In this document: one piece after another, positions 17,753 to 25,965 of the stretch
How positions within the stretch are numbered: the stretch's first letter is position 1
Layout of the letters: each line of letters starts with the position of its first letter
Source of the DNA: Bremerella sp. P1
GTDB lineage: Bacteria; Planctomycetota; Planctomycetia; Pirellulales; Pirellulaceae
Assembly: GCF_028748185.1 (NCBI RefSeq)
Contig: NZ_CP118164.1
Span: 6,845,814-6,909,813 of the forward strand
DNA: 64,000 nt
Direction of reading: 5' to 3'
Notes under the pieces: generated by a model
Told to the model about the DNA's origin: nothing
The model's input: only the letters and a program-made list of their open reading frames with translations
Database searches by the model: none
Position numbers and translations under genes: made by a program

Positions 17753-18223
17753 ATGAGCAGCATCACCTGGGAAGCAACCAGCGAAGACGACACCAAGAAG
17801 CTCGGCACCATTCTGGCCGACGCCATCCCGCCAGGGACCGTCGTCGCACTGAACGGCACGCTCGGGGCCGGCAAGACGCGGCTGGTTAAAGCCATGGCCG
17901 ACGCCCTGGGTATCCCGGCAGAAGACGTCATCAGCCCGACGTTCGTCATCATGCAGCGTTACTTTGGCGGCAAGACGCTCTACCATTTCGACGTCTATCG
18001 CATCAAAGACGATGACGAGTTTCTGGAACTAGGGCCCGAAGAGTATTTCGATTCCGACGGCATCACCCTGCTGGAATGGGCCGACCGCGTCGAGAACTGC
18101 CTGCCGCACGACTACCTGCGGATCGATATCGAAGTGTTGGGCGAGACTGCCCGGCAGTTCACGATCTCGTCCGTGGGGGAAGATCTGGAAAACGTGCCAC
18201 TGCAGGTGAAGGACGCTTTGTAA
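17753..18223 (+). CDS. tsaE: tRNA threonylcarbamoyladenosine biosynthesis ATPase TsaE
   Basis: A 156-residue P-loop ATPase. The Walker A motif GTLGAGKT (35-42) is followed by the family signatures ISPTFVIMQRY and YHFDVYRI, and then LLEWADRVENCLP. TsaE works with TsaB and TsaD to make the universal t6A modification at position 37 of ANN-decoding tRNAs in the cytoplasm. It sits 13 nt after thiL on the same strand, so the two are likely co-transcribed. Length and motifs are normal for the family. Confidence 0.93.
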   Translation: MSSITWEATSEDDTKKLGTILADAIPPGTVVALNGTLGAGKTRLVKAMADALGIPAEDVISPTFVIMQRYFGGKTLYHFDVYRIKDDDEFLELGPEEYFDSDGITLLEWADRVENCLPHDYLRIDIEVLGETARQFTISSVGEDLENVPLQVKDAL

Positions 18224-18240
18224 ACCAAAGCTTGGGTCGA

Positions 18241-18657
18241 CTACTCAGCGGCCGGCATTCGCTCGGTGCCGTTGACCGTCACGTTTCCTTCGGCATCAAT
18301 CACGACCTGGTCACCCACCTTGAGTGTGCCGTAGTCTTGATCGTTATAGACGAATTCAACTTCCGATTCGTTGATGCTATCGAGTTGAATCACGGCTTCG
18401 TCACCCAGAGTGAAACGTTTCGAGGCACCCGATTTTTCAGGCTCGAGGAAATCGGCATGAATCTCATCCTCCGTGCTCGCGCCACCGGCACTCACCGCAA
18501 CCTGGAAGTCAATGCCAAACACCTTCGCCGTCCCGACACCGTCTTCGCTTTTGACGAAGTCGCCGGAGGTAGGAGGAATCGGTATCTCCGGCGACTGGCT
18601 GCAACCCGCGTAAACGAACAACGGGGTCAGCAATACGAGGGAAAGCAGTCGATGCAT
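18241..18657 (-). CDS. small lipoprotein, unknown
   Basis: A 138-residue protein. A signal peptide ending in the lipobox FVYAGC predicts a lipid anchor. The mature domain is acidic and probably beta-rich, with alternating hydrophobic residues and a final stretch like DYGTLKVGDQVVIDAEGNVTVNG that resembles a small beta-barrel. No named family is recognised. The ATG at 18657 is preferred over one three codons earlier because it starts right at the signal peptide. It converges on tsaE with 17 nt between stops. Confidence 0.65.
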   Translation of the reverse strand: MHRLLSLVLLTPLFVYAGCSQSPEIPIPPTSGDFVKSEDGVGTAKVFGIDFQVAVSAGGASTEDEIHADFLEPEKSGASKRFTLGDEAVIQLDSINESEVEFVYNDQDYGTLKVGDQVVIDAEGNVTVNGTERMPAAE

Positions 18658-18803
18658 GATGAACATCCGTTTGAACTTTCAGGGAAAAGGCTTTGCGACT
18701 TCTGTGATTCGCACTTTGCTCGTGAATCTTGACTAGATCCAGCTGTGCTAACTCGGCACTTAGTTTATCCGAGCATTTCCATCCACCATAACTGTTTCCA
18801 CAC

Positions 18804-20321
18804 CTAAGCTTCTCCTGAAACGACCTTATCCGCAATTTCCAGTCGCTGCTCGATTAGTTGCTCAATCGTCCTCAATCCCTTCAGCTCGGTTTGGTCGATC
18901 AGCAGAGGTAGCGTGGCTCCATAGTCGGATACCGCATCCAGATCGTAGCTGCCGCGGGCCTTACCCCGCGCGTTGATGTAGGCCGAAGGATGGACACTGA
19001 TCTGCTTGATTTGTTCGGCCGGAAGCTGCCGAGTGTTTCTCATCGGAAGCGGGCCACTGGAGACACGAATCCATGCGGGAGTGACCGTCACTTGGGTTCG
19101 GTTGATCAGCTGGCATAAAGCCAGGTAGCCCAAGCAGGTTGCCGGAACTCCGATCAGCAGAGACGCCAGAAATCCGAACAGCGTTCCTCCCTGAATAAAG
19201 CCTGCGATCGACCAGCCTTCGAGCCAGAGCATCAGCACACACCCGGCCATTGCCAGACCGACGATCGCAGCCGTCACCACAACCACAGGTAAAGCGCCGG
19301 CCCGATTCCAGTCGGCCGTGATCGTCAGCGTCGGGCCTTCTTCACGCAGTAGCAGGGTCACCGGCACATGGTCGATATTGCGCCGCTGCGGTGGATGCAG
19401 GCCCACCGACTTCCATACCGCCTGGTCAATCTCCAATTCCGCTTCGCAGTAGGTGCACTGAGAAGACGTCATCTTCTGTGGTGGCGGAGTCAGGGCGCCG
19501 CACTGAGGACAAATGAGCACGATCTTTTGTGTCGGCTCCGCGGCTTCCTGATCGAGACTAGCAGGCCCTGTTGTTGTAGCGGATCTTGCAGGCTGCGAGA
19601 GCTGGCCGGCGATGTGGGCGTTTAAAACGGCTCGGACAGCCCGGGGTACTGCCGACGACTTTTCATGTTTGATCAGCACGACCTTGCGACCGGTTTGGGT
19701 CACGGCATGCAGTTCGTACTGGTAGCCGGAACCTACGCTGATGCCGCCACGTTTCCGCTTCTCTTTCTTGCGATGGGTTTCCAACTCCTTCAGCTGTGTT
19801 AGCGGTAGCCGCCGCCACAGGTAACACGGCAGGGGCGGGTGCGATGACTTCAGCACACCGTCATCGATCGTAATCACCGAGCGATTCAAGAGCATCGCCA
19901 GCCCGGCGTACGCAAAGTGCACGAAAGCCAAGAAGGGAATCACCCCAAATAGAACCGAAAGCAAACGCTCCTGATTGAACTCACCTGCTTTCAAAATGGT
20001 AATCGCCGGACCCAGGTACAGCACGGCGAACCCAAGAGCGACCAGGGAAGCTACCAGCGACGCGATACCGGCATACCGATTCCAGTTCCACCAGATCCGT
20101 AGGCGATCTCCATCCACATAGATGTTGAACTTGGAGAGATCGACCAACGCGTTTCGAGACAGCTGAGCCGTGTCCGACGCCGAGTCCTCCGGAGCCAACA
20201 GCGTGATCGCCTCACAGAAAGTACAGTGCAACTGCGAGGGTTCACTGGCCGAAAAAACGTGCGCCCCACACTGCGGGCACTGGTGAGATTCCGTGGGTGC
20301 TGGGTGACTTGAATGCGACAT
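18804..20321 (-). CDS. membrane protein made of two tandem zinc-ribbon/transmembrane halves
   Basis: A 505-residue protein with clear internal duplication. Each half starts with a four-Cys zinc ribbon (Cys15/18/33/36 and Cys271/274/289/292, each CPQCGA...CT-CEA). About 40-60 residues later each has a W-N-R segment, two membrane helices (about 85-105 and 122-145; about 328-352 and 370-398), and then a soluble domain with the shared pattern LNR-x-VT...SG/SHPPLP...LP. The second copy has diverged strongly. Zinc ribbons usually bind nucleic acid or protein partners; here they would face the cytoplasm. No function is known. It is a single gene with its own start, and a region of about 275 bases separates it from the kinase downstream. 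Confidence 0.7.
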   Translation of the reverse strand: MSHSSHPAPTESHQCPQCGAHVFSASEPSQLHCTFCEAITLLAPEDSASDTAQLSRNALVDLSKFNIYVDGDRLRIWWNWNRYAGIASLVASLVALGFAVLYLGPAITILKAGEFNQERLLSVLFGVIPFLAFVHFAYAGLAMLLNRSVITIDDGVLKSSHPPLPCYLWRRLPLTQLKELETHRKKEKRKRGGISVGSGYQYELHAVTQTGRKVVLIKHEKSSAVPRAVRAVLNAHIAGQLSQPARSATTTGPASLDQEAAEPTQKIVLICPQCGALTPPPQKMTSSQCTYCEAELEIDQAVWKSVGLHPPQRRNIDHVPVTLLLREEGPTLTITADWNRAGALPVVVVTAAIVGLAMAGCVLMLWLEGWSIAGFIQGGTLFGFLASLLIGVPATCLGYLALCQLINRTQVTVTPAWIRVSSGPLPMRNTRQLPAEQIKQISVHPSAYINARGKARGSYDLDAVSDYGATLPLLIDQTELKGLRTIEQLIEQRLEIADKVVSGEA

Positions 20322-20383
20322 TTGTTCTGCCTGTCAACAGGCAACGTCAAGAACTCGGACGTTTACTTGGGAATGCAGTCAGA

Positions 20384-20539
20384 CTATAACCCCGTTCGCG
20401 GCTCAAGTATACAGTTGACCTCGTTACCAGAGGGAACGAACCAACCATATCCGTTGGTGATAATCGCGCCACCTGCCTGATCGGCCAGCGCGGATGCGGC
20501 GGCCATCTGCCGTAAACGGATCCCGCTATCGTAGATCAC
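20384..20539 (-). pseudogene. short orphan frame, possible gene remnant
   Basis: A 51-codon frame from a GTG at 20539. Its composition is protein-like (a stretch with RQMAAASALADQAGG), but it has no clear ribosome-binding site and a stop directly upstream. The preceding frame holds another short protein-like piece (GPGNGVMVTASAHF) that ends in a stop, suggesting a decayed gene with a frameshift. The family is not recognised. It lies between the duplicated membrane protein and the kinase. Confidence 0.3.
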
Positions 20540-20597
20540 CTAAAGTGCGCGCTGGCCGTGACCATCACGCCGTTTCCTGGTCCGTGCACATCGCGAA

Positions 20598-22277
20598 TTA
20601 GTACGTTCGGTTCTTCCAAGCCGCCGGCAAAGCCAATAGGTAAAAGCCTAGCTGGGATAAAGTAACCATCGCTAACGCAAAATGTACGACAAACTTGGCA
20701 ACCGGCTCGTCCTGATAAACAGTCAAGGGAGATGCAATTCCCCAGAGCACTGCGAGTAAGAACGCTGCACTGAATACGCTAAAGAGCGTACCAATGGTTG
20801 AAGCGAAGCGTTTGTATTGCATTGTTCTGATACTGTTCCAAAACGAAGGAAAGTGGACGAACAATGCTAAAGGGAGAGCATCGGAAAGCCACTGATCGAA
20901 CTCTAATCTGTCTGGAGTCTCGATACCGATGGCCGGCGAGATGAGTGGCCCAACCATCATTGCCAGAAAGGCCGCCTGGACGGCGATCGCGACAATCCCG
21001 GCATACGTCATTCGTGCTGGGCGTTGCATCCATAGCCAAAGTTTCCGCAGGGGAGAAACCCGTCGTACGGAAATCGGGCGATTGTTCAGGAAGTTGTTTA
21101 AGTCATCGATCAGTCTTTGTGCCGACTCATAACGATCCTGCTTCTTCTTCTCCAGACAGTGCAAGCAGATGGTCTGTAGGTCTCTGGGGATCCGGAGTTC
21201 GCTGGGAAACTCTACGAACTCCACCTCGGTGATATTCTTCAGAACTTCGATCGCACTCTTGCCTTCAAAAGGTCGCGACCCCGCCAGAAGTTCGTAGGCA
21301 ATGACACCAAGGGCGAACGTATCGGTCTCAGGTCCGAGGGCGTCAACATCATTGATCGCTTGCTCGGGGGACATGTATTGAGGAGTTCCCAGCATTAGGC
21401 TTGAAAGCGATGTTTCGACTGTCTCGGACTCAAAAAAACGAGCAATTCCGAAGTCTGCAACTTTGAAGTTGAGAAGACTCAGATCCTGTTGATCGGCATC
21501 CTCGTCCGTGAGAAGTATATTCGACGGCTTAAGATCGAGATGGAGAATACCCTGACTATGGCAATAGGCAATCGCATCAGCTAACTTGGCGACAAAGGCC
21601 GCAACCGCCATCGGTGAGTGTGGACCCGGATTTTTCTCAAGCCAGGCCGCCAAATCACCCCCGCGGCACCACTGCGAAGCAATGAAAAGAAAGGGGCCTT
21701 CTGCTCCGGCTTCGAGAATGGAGACCAATGCCGGGTGATCTAGTTGCGCGGCCGTGCGTGCTTCTTGCAAGAACCGCCGATAGAGTCCCGGCACGCCAAG
21801 CACGTCCAGTCGCGGCATCTTGAGAGCAACGTCGCGCGAAAGACGCCGATCTCGAGCCAAAAAGACATGTCCCATTCCACCGTTACCAACGCGCTCGATG
21901 ATTTCAAAGGCACCGACCACTGAACCAGGCGCTAGGAAACCGTGTTCGCCGGTCATACCATCCACCATGGCGAATTTCTGCGACGCCTCCGCGTTCTCGA
22001 TGCCGTCGGATCTTGCAGGGGCGGGAAAACTTTCCGGAGCAGAAGAGATGGTTCCCGGATATGGCCCTTCTGCTTCCCCAGCTTCCAGATCACCTACGGC
22101 GCGGCTTAAAGTACCACTTCTGGCTTGTCCTCTTGCGCGAAGCAGCTGTTCAACGCGTTCTCTGTGCTCAGGAGCACCGGCACAAGATTGATTGACGAAT
22201 TCCTGTCGTTCGGCTTCGTCCGGAATAGAAATCGCTTGGAGGAAGATTTCATGGACGCTTCTCTGCGGGCTCGACAT
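20598..22277 (-). CDS. transmembrane Ser/Thr protein kinase
   Basis: A 559-residue protein. The N-terminal region (about 8-50, with EIFLQAISIPDEAERQEFV) resembles the short domain that precedes many planctomycete kinases. A Ser/Thr kinase domain spans about 118-395: VGNGGMGHVF, VALKMP, ADFGIA and LGTPQYMSPEQ are intact, but the catalytic loop reads HLDLKPSN, replacing the usual Arg of HRD with Leu. The catalytic Asp is kept, so activity is likely. Four or more C-terminal membrane helices (about 420-555) follow instead of an outer sensor domain. It lies 25 nt downstream of a sigma-factor gene and is probably co-transcribed with it. Confidence 0.85.
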   Translation of the reverse strand: MSSPQRSVHEIFLQAISIPDEAERQEFVNQSCAGAPEHRERVEQLLRARGQARSGTLSRAVGDLEAGEAEGPYPGTISSAPESFPAPARSDGIENAEASQKFAMVDGMTGEHGFLAPGSVVGAFEIIERVGNGGMGHVFLARDRRLSRDVALKMPRLDVLGVPGLYRRFLQEARTAAQLDHPALVSILEAGAEGPFLFIASQWCRGGDLAAWLEKNPGPHSPMAVAAFVAKLADAIAYCHSQGILHLDLKPSNILLTDEDADQQDLSLLNFKVADFGIARFFESETVETSLSSLMLGTPQYMSPEQAINDVDALGPETDTFALGVIAYELLAGSRPFEGKSAIEVLKNITEVEFVEFPSELRIPRDLQTICLHCLEKKKQDRYESAQRLIDDLNNFLNNRPISVRRVSPLRKLWLWMQRPARMTYAGIVAIAVQAAFLAMMVGPLISPAIGIETPDRLEFDQWLSDALPLALFVHFPSFWNSIRTMQYKRFASTIGTLFSVFSAAFLLAVLWGIASPLTVYQDEPVAKFVVHFALAMVTLSQLGFYLLALPAAWKNRTY

Positions 22278-22302
22278 GCGGCGACTACAATCCGATTCTT
22301 TA

Positions 22303-22863
22303 TTAGTCGTCTAGTTCGATCGCGAACCAGCACAACGCATATTCCCAGAAGCTGTAAGCCACACTTCGAGAAATGCCCAGACATTGGGCAGCTTCCGTGA
22401 CGGAGAGTCCGGCATAGAGTCTGAGCCTGACGAGTTCCGCAATACGGTGGTCTTCCTCCGCAAGCCTTTCCAGCGCATCGTCCAATTCCAGCAATCGGTC
22501 AGGCGTCAGGCCATCTCGTTGTAAGAGTTGTTGCATCGGTACGTCGAGCCGTCGAATATTGCCTCCGCGTTTCTGGCTCGACTTCTTGCGGGCATGATCA
22601 ATCAGAACGCGACGCATGGCTTCCGCCGCGGCAGAATAGAAGTGGCCAGGCGAATCCCAGCGAGGTCCCAGACCGGGAGCAGCCACACGCGCGTAAGCCT
22701 CGTGCAGCAAAGCAGTTGCCTGCAGCGTGTGATCTATTCTCTCCGTGGCCATCCGCTTGGAAGCTAAAGCATACAACTGCTCGTAAACCATCGGCAGCAC
22801 CTCATGGGCAGCCATTGGCTTTGGTTTTCGGTGTCGGCCGGACTCTGGTGGAATCGAGGACAT
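22303..22863 (-). CDS. ECF-like sigma factor (TIGR02999 type)
   Basis: A 186-residue sigma-70 family protein. It carries the TIGR02999 pattern: VYEQLYALASKRMA, DHTLQATALLHEAY, SPGHFYSAAAEAMRRVLIDHAR, then a region-4 helix-turn-helix (LSVTEAAQCLGISRSVAYSFW). This group lacks regions 1 and 3 and is typically found next to kinases in planctomycetes. The C-terminus after the HTH is unusual (SFWEYALCWFAIE instead of a basic RDW-type end). The downstream kinase begins 25 nt after the stop, so the two likely form a signalling pair. Confidence 0.85.
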   Translation of the reverse strand: MSSIPPESGRHRKPKPMAAHEVLPMVYEQLYALASKRMATERIDHTLQATALLHEAYARVAAPGLGPRWDSPGHFYSAAAEAMRRVLIDHARKKSSQKRGGNIRRLDVPMQQLLQRDGLTPDRLLELDDALERLAEEDHRIAELVRLRLYAGLSVTEAAQCLGISRSVAYSFWEYALCWFAIELDD

Positions 22864-23174
22864 GGCCCAATTCTATATGTGCCCACTGCAATTAGGAAGC
22901 GATTAATTGCGCTGGATACGCAGTTTTCTCGTGAGCCCCTGTGGGGATGGAAAGTCTCGACAAGAGGCGGTGTCAGGACTCTTTGCTTTGACGAAGCATT
23001 GCCTTCTTCGGCCTTTCGCGTGGGCGGCGGGTGGAATTTAAGTTCAGGCGACGGGCGGCCTTGCAGGACCTAGGCTGGGTCGCGCCCCAGCGATATGGTT
23101 CGAGAACGAACAAGCAAACTGAATCGAAGATGCCTTGAAAAACAAGACCATCTTACGGATGAGACCTGCCAAGC
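22864..23174. other. intergenic region between the sigma-factor and hslVU genes
   Basis: 311 bases with no supported gene. The palindrome GTTCGAGAACGAAC is near 23098. The region must contain the promoter of the sigma gene on the minus strand and the end of the hslU transcript; neither a good promoter nor a T-tailed hairpin was found. Confidence 0.35.
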
Positions 23175-24518
23175 TCACAAAATAAACCGGCTCAAATCCT
23201 CGTCCTTGCTCACCTCGTCCAGCCGCTGCTTCACGTAGGCGGCGTTGATTTCGACCGTGCCGTATTTCATGTCGGGTGCCTCGAAGCTCAGTTCTTCCAG
23301 CAGGCGTTCCATGATCGTGTACAGCCGCCGGGCACCGATGTTTTGCGTTGTTTGATTGATCTGAAACGCGTACGAGGCGATCTCTTCCAAGGCATCGCTC
23401 GTGAAGCGCACGGCAACCTCTTCGGTCTTCATCAGCTCGACGTATTGCCGCGTAAGGGAGGACTTGGGCTCGGTCAGGATCCGCACGAAGTCTTCCTTGG
23501 TCAGGTCGGATAGCTCGACGCGGATCGGAAAGCGGCCTTGCAGTTCTGGCATCAGGTCGCTGGGGCTTACTTTGTGAAATGCTCCCGCAGCGACGAACAT
23601 CACGTGATCGGTATTCACGTAGCCGTACTTCGTTTGGACTGTGGTCCCTTCCACGATCGGCAGCAGGTCGCGCTGCACGCCTTGGCGGGAAACGTCAGTG
23701 CCGGTTTTGCCTTCGTTGGCAACGATCTTGTCGATCTCGTCCAGGAAGATCATGCCCAGGTTCTCGGCCAGTTCGATAGCCGCTTCATAGATGCGTTCTT
23801 TGTCGAGCAAGGCTTCCGTTTCCTGTTCGATCAGCACCGTGCGGGCCTGGGCCACGGTCATTTCGCGGCGGGTGCTATTCTTGGGCATGATCTTTTCCAG
23901 CATGCCTTGCAGATCCATATCCATCTGCTCCATGCCCATCCCGCCGATCATGACCGGCGTGCCCTTTTGCTCGACGGTCAGCTCGACCGTGCGATCTTCC
24001 AGCTGGCCGGCCTCCAGCATCTCTTTCATCCGCTGACGCGAACGTTCGTGCTTCTCTTGTTCGTCCGGCTCGCCGCTGCTCAGGGCAGGGCGGGGTGAGA
24101 TCAACTGATCGAGCAAACGACGTTCGGCCCGCTGCTTGGCTTCCTCTTGAACGGCCTCGCGTTCGGTCTCGCGGACAATGCCGATTGCGTTATCGACCAG
24201 CTCGCGGACCATGCTCTCGACATCGCGGCCATAGTAACCCACTTCCGTGAACTTGGTCGCTTCGACCTTAACAAACGGAGCCCCGGTCAGCTTGGCCAGG
24301 CGGCGAGCGATCTCGGTCTTGCCCACGCCGGTCGGGCCGATCATGAGGATATTCTTCGGCGAGACTTCCTGCTGAAGCTCCTTCGGCAGATGCTTGCGCC
24401 GCCAACGATTACGGACCGCGATGGCCACGGCCCGCTTGGCTTCGTCCTGCCCGACGATGTCGGCATCGAGCATCTTCACAATTTCGCGTGGCGTGAGTTC
24501 CTGGTTGGCTTTCGACAT
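23175..24518 (-). CDS. hslU: ATP-dependent protease ATPase subunit HslU
   Basis: A 447-residue AAA+ unfoldase, the usual length. Walker A is GPTGVGKT (61-68), Walker B is IFLDEIDK around residue 260, and the I-domain lies between them with its long charged helices. The C-terminus ends in RFIL, which inserts into HslV pockets to activate the protease. HslU unfolds proteins and threads them into HslV in the cytoplasm. Its start overlaps the hslV stop by one base (TAATG), so the two proteins are translationally coupled. Confidence 0.97.
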   Translation of the reverse strand: MSKANQELTPREIVKMLDADIVGQDEAKRAVAIAVRNRWRRKHLPKELQQEVSPKNILMIGPTGVGKTEIARRLAKLTGAPFVKVEATKFTEVGYYGRDVESMVRELVDNAIGIVRETEREAVQEEAKQRAERRLLDQLISPRPALSSGEPDEQEKHERSRQRMKEMLEAGQLEDRTVELTVEQKGTPVMIGGMGMEQMDMDLQGMLEKIMPKNSTRREMTVAQARTVLIEQETEALLDKERIYEAAIELAENLGMIFLDEIDKIVANEGKTGTDVSRQGVQRDLLPIVEGTTVQTKYGYVNTDHVMFVAAGAFHKVSPSDLMPELQGRFPIRVELSDLTKEDFVRILTEPKSSLTRQYVELMKTEEVAVRFTSDALEEIASYAFQINQTTQNIGARRLYTIMERLLEELSFEAPDMKYGTVEINAAYVKQRLDEVSKDEDLSRFIL

Positions 24519-25057
24519 TAGTCCATCTCCACGCGATGTATCTTGATGTTGTCGTTGGTATAGATATCGATGTCGGCGGCGATCTTCAAACTTTCGCGTA
24601 CGATCTCCTCCGCCGAAAGGTCGCTATGCTTAACCAGGGCCTTGGCTGCCGCGGTGGCGTAGTTTCCGCCGGAACCAATCCCCAGGATGCCGTCAGTCGG
24701 CTGAATCACATCGCCGGTGCCTGAAAGCAACAGCGTCTGCTGCGCATCGACGACCACCATCAATGCTTCCAGGCGGCGCATCGCGCGGTCGGTTCGCCAC
24801 TGCTTGGCCAGCTCGGTCGCGGCCTTGGGGACATTGCCGGGAAAATCTTTAAGGAACGACTCGAAGCGTTCCATCAGCGCGAACGCATCGGCCGTGGAAC
24901 CAGCGAAACCGCACCACACTTTTCCGCCCAGCAAGGGACGGATCTTCGAGGCGTCCGATTTCATCACGCTGGTGTTCATGGTAACTTGGCCATCGCCGCC
25001 GATCGCGACGTCGCCCTTATGACGTACGGCCAGGATGGTTGTAGAGCGAATTCTCAT
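24518..25057 (-). CDS. hslV: ATP-dependent protease peptidase subunit HslV
   Basis: A 179-residue proteasome-beta-like peptidase. The N-terminus reads MRIRSTTIL, with the catalytic Thr expected at position 6 or 7 after removal of a short leader, followed by GGDGQVT and the basic KSDASKIR. GIGSGGNYA marks the family near residue 126. Twelve subunits form the proteolytic chamber capped by HslU. It is the first gene of the hslVU operon. A large inverted repeat lies directly upstream. Confidence 0.96.
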   Translation of the reverse strand: MRIRSTTILAVRHKGDVAIGGDGQVTMNTSVMKSDASKIRPLLGGKVWCGFAGSTADAFALMERFESFLKDFPGNVPKAATELAKQWRTDRAMRRLEALMVVVDAQQTLLLSGTGDVIQPTDGILGIGSGGNYATAAAKALVKHSDLSAEEIVRESLKIAADIDIYTNDNIKIHRVEMD

Positions 25058-25149
25058 GCGGGGAGTCCTCGCGAGCTTTCTTGTCGATTGCTAGGCTTAA
25101 GGTTATGGCCCTGTATTGTGGCGCAATTTGCTGCGATCGGCTAGGAGTT

Positions 25150-25354
25150 GCCACCGAGGACACAGAGAGCAGTGAGGACTTGGGAAAGAAGGACCTACCA
25201 CGGATTACACGGATAAGCACTGATAAGAAGGGAATTGAATTGTCTGTCAGCAGTGACTCGCCGATTTCCCTCTCACTAATCTGTGTCTATCCGTGTAATC
25301 CGTGGTTGTTCCCTCGTCTATCTTCCCTCGGTGCTCTCTGTGTCCTCCGTGGCT
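25150..25354. repeat. large nested inverted repeat (family with 48129-48292)
   Basis: Outer arms CCACCGAGGACACAGAGAG (25151-25178) and CTCTCTGTGTCCTCCGTGG (25334-25352) are inverted copies. Inner arms CCACGGATTACACGGATAAG (25197-25216) and the complementary TATCCGTGTAATCCGTGG (near 25289-25306) are also inverted. The whole unit could fold into a hairpin of about 200 bases. A second element with the same four-arm order but diverged sequence is at 48129-48292. It fills the gap between hslV and the hydrolase gene. No ORF or target-site duplication was seen, so it may be a non-coding mobile element or a decayed repeat. Confidence 0.7.
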
Positions 25355-25398
25355 AAAATCTTGGCTGTTAGTTGTTTCCTATTTTGATCGTGCCCATC

Positions 25399-25965
25399 AT
25401 GTCTGAACCACTGCCCAACCCGCTTTTGATGACGCCTGACAACACCGTGCTGTTGGTGATTGACATGCAGGAAAAGCTGCTTCCGTCGATTCCTGATAGC
25501 GAGCGTATCGTCTGGAATGCACGGCGATTGTTGGACGGGGCCGAAATCCTGGGTATTCCAGCGTTGGGCACCGAGCAGTACCGCAAAGGGCTAGGGGCAA
25601 CCGTCGCGCTGCTCGCCGAGAAATTGGGAGAGATGCCCAACAAGCTTCATTTCAGCAGCTGCCAGTCCATCATCGCCAAGCTGGAAGAGTTCAACCGGCC
25701 GAAGATTCTAATCGCTGGTATCGAGGCGCATGTGTGCGTGCAGCAAACGGCACTCGACCTGCTTTCGCTGGGCTATGATGTCTACCTGGCGGCCGATAGC
25801 GTCGGCTCGCGTTACCTGCACGACTACGAGTTTGCTCTGCGACGCATGGAATCTACCGGCGTGACGCTGACCACGACCGAGTCGGCCTTGTTTGAATGGT
25901 GCCGAGCCGCTGGTACCCCGCAGTTCAAGCAGATCAGCCAGCTGGTTCGCGAAGAAGGACCTTAA
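25399..25965 (+). CDS. isochorismatase/nicotinamidase-family cysteine hydrolase
   Basis: A 188-residue hydrolase. The catalytic triad of the family is visible: Asp22 in VIDMQEK, Lys82 in NKLHFSS, and Cys113 in GIEAHVCVQQ, with the usual cis-peptide stretch before Cys. It is closest in style to the YcaC-like branch, for which substrates are often unknown; it is not clearly a nicotinamidase. The ATG at 25399 avoids a hydrophobic stub encoded further upstream. Its stop codon overlaps the stop of the convergent CHAD gene in the tetranucleotide TTAA. Confidence 0.85.
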   Translation: MSEPLPNPLLMTPDNTVLLVIDMQEKLLPSIPDSERIVWNARRLLDGAEILGIPALGTEQYRKGLGATVALLAEKLGEMPNKLHFSSCQSIIAKLEEFNRPKILIAGIEAHVCVQQTALDLLSLGYDVYLAADSVGSRYLHDYEFALRRMESTGVTLTTTESALFEWCRAAGTPQFKQISQLVREEGP

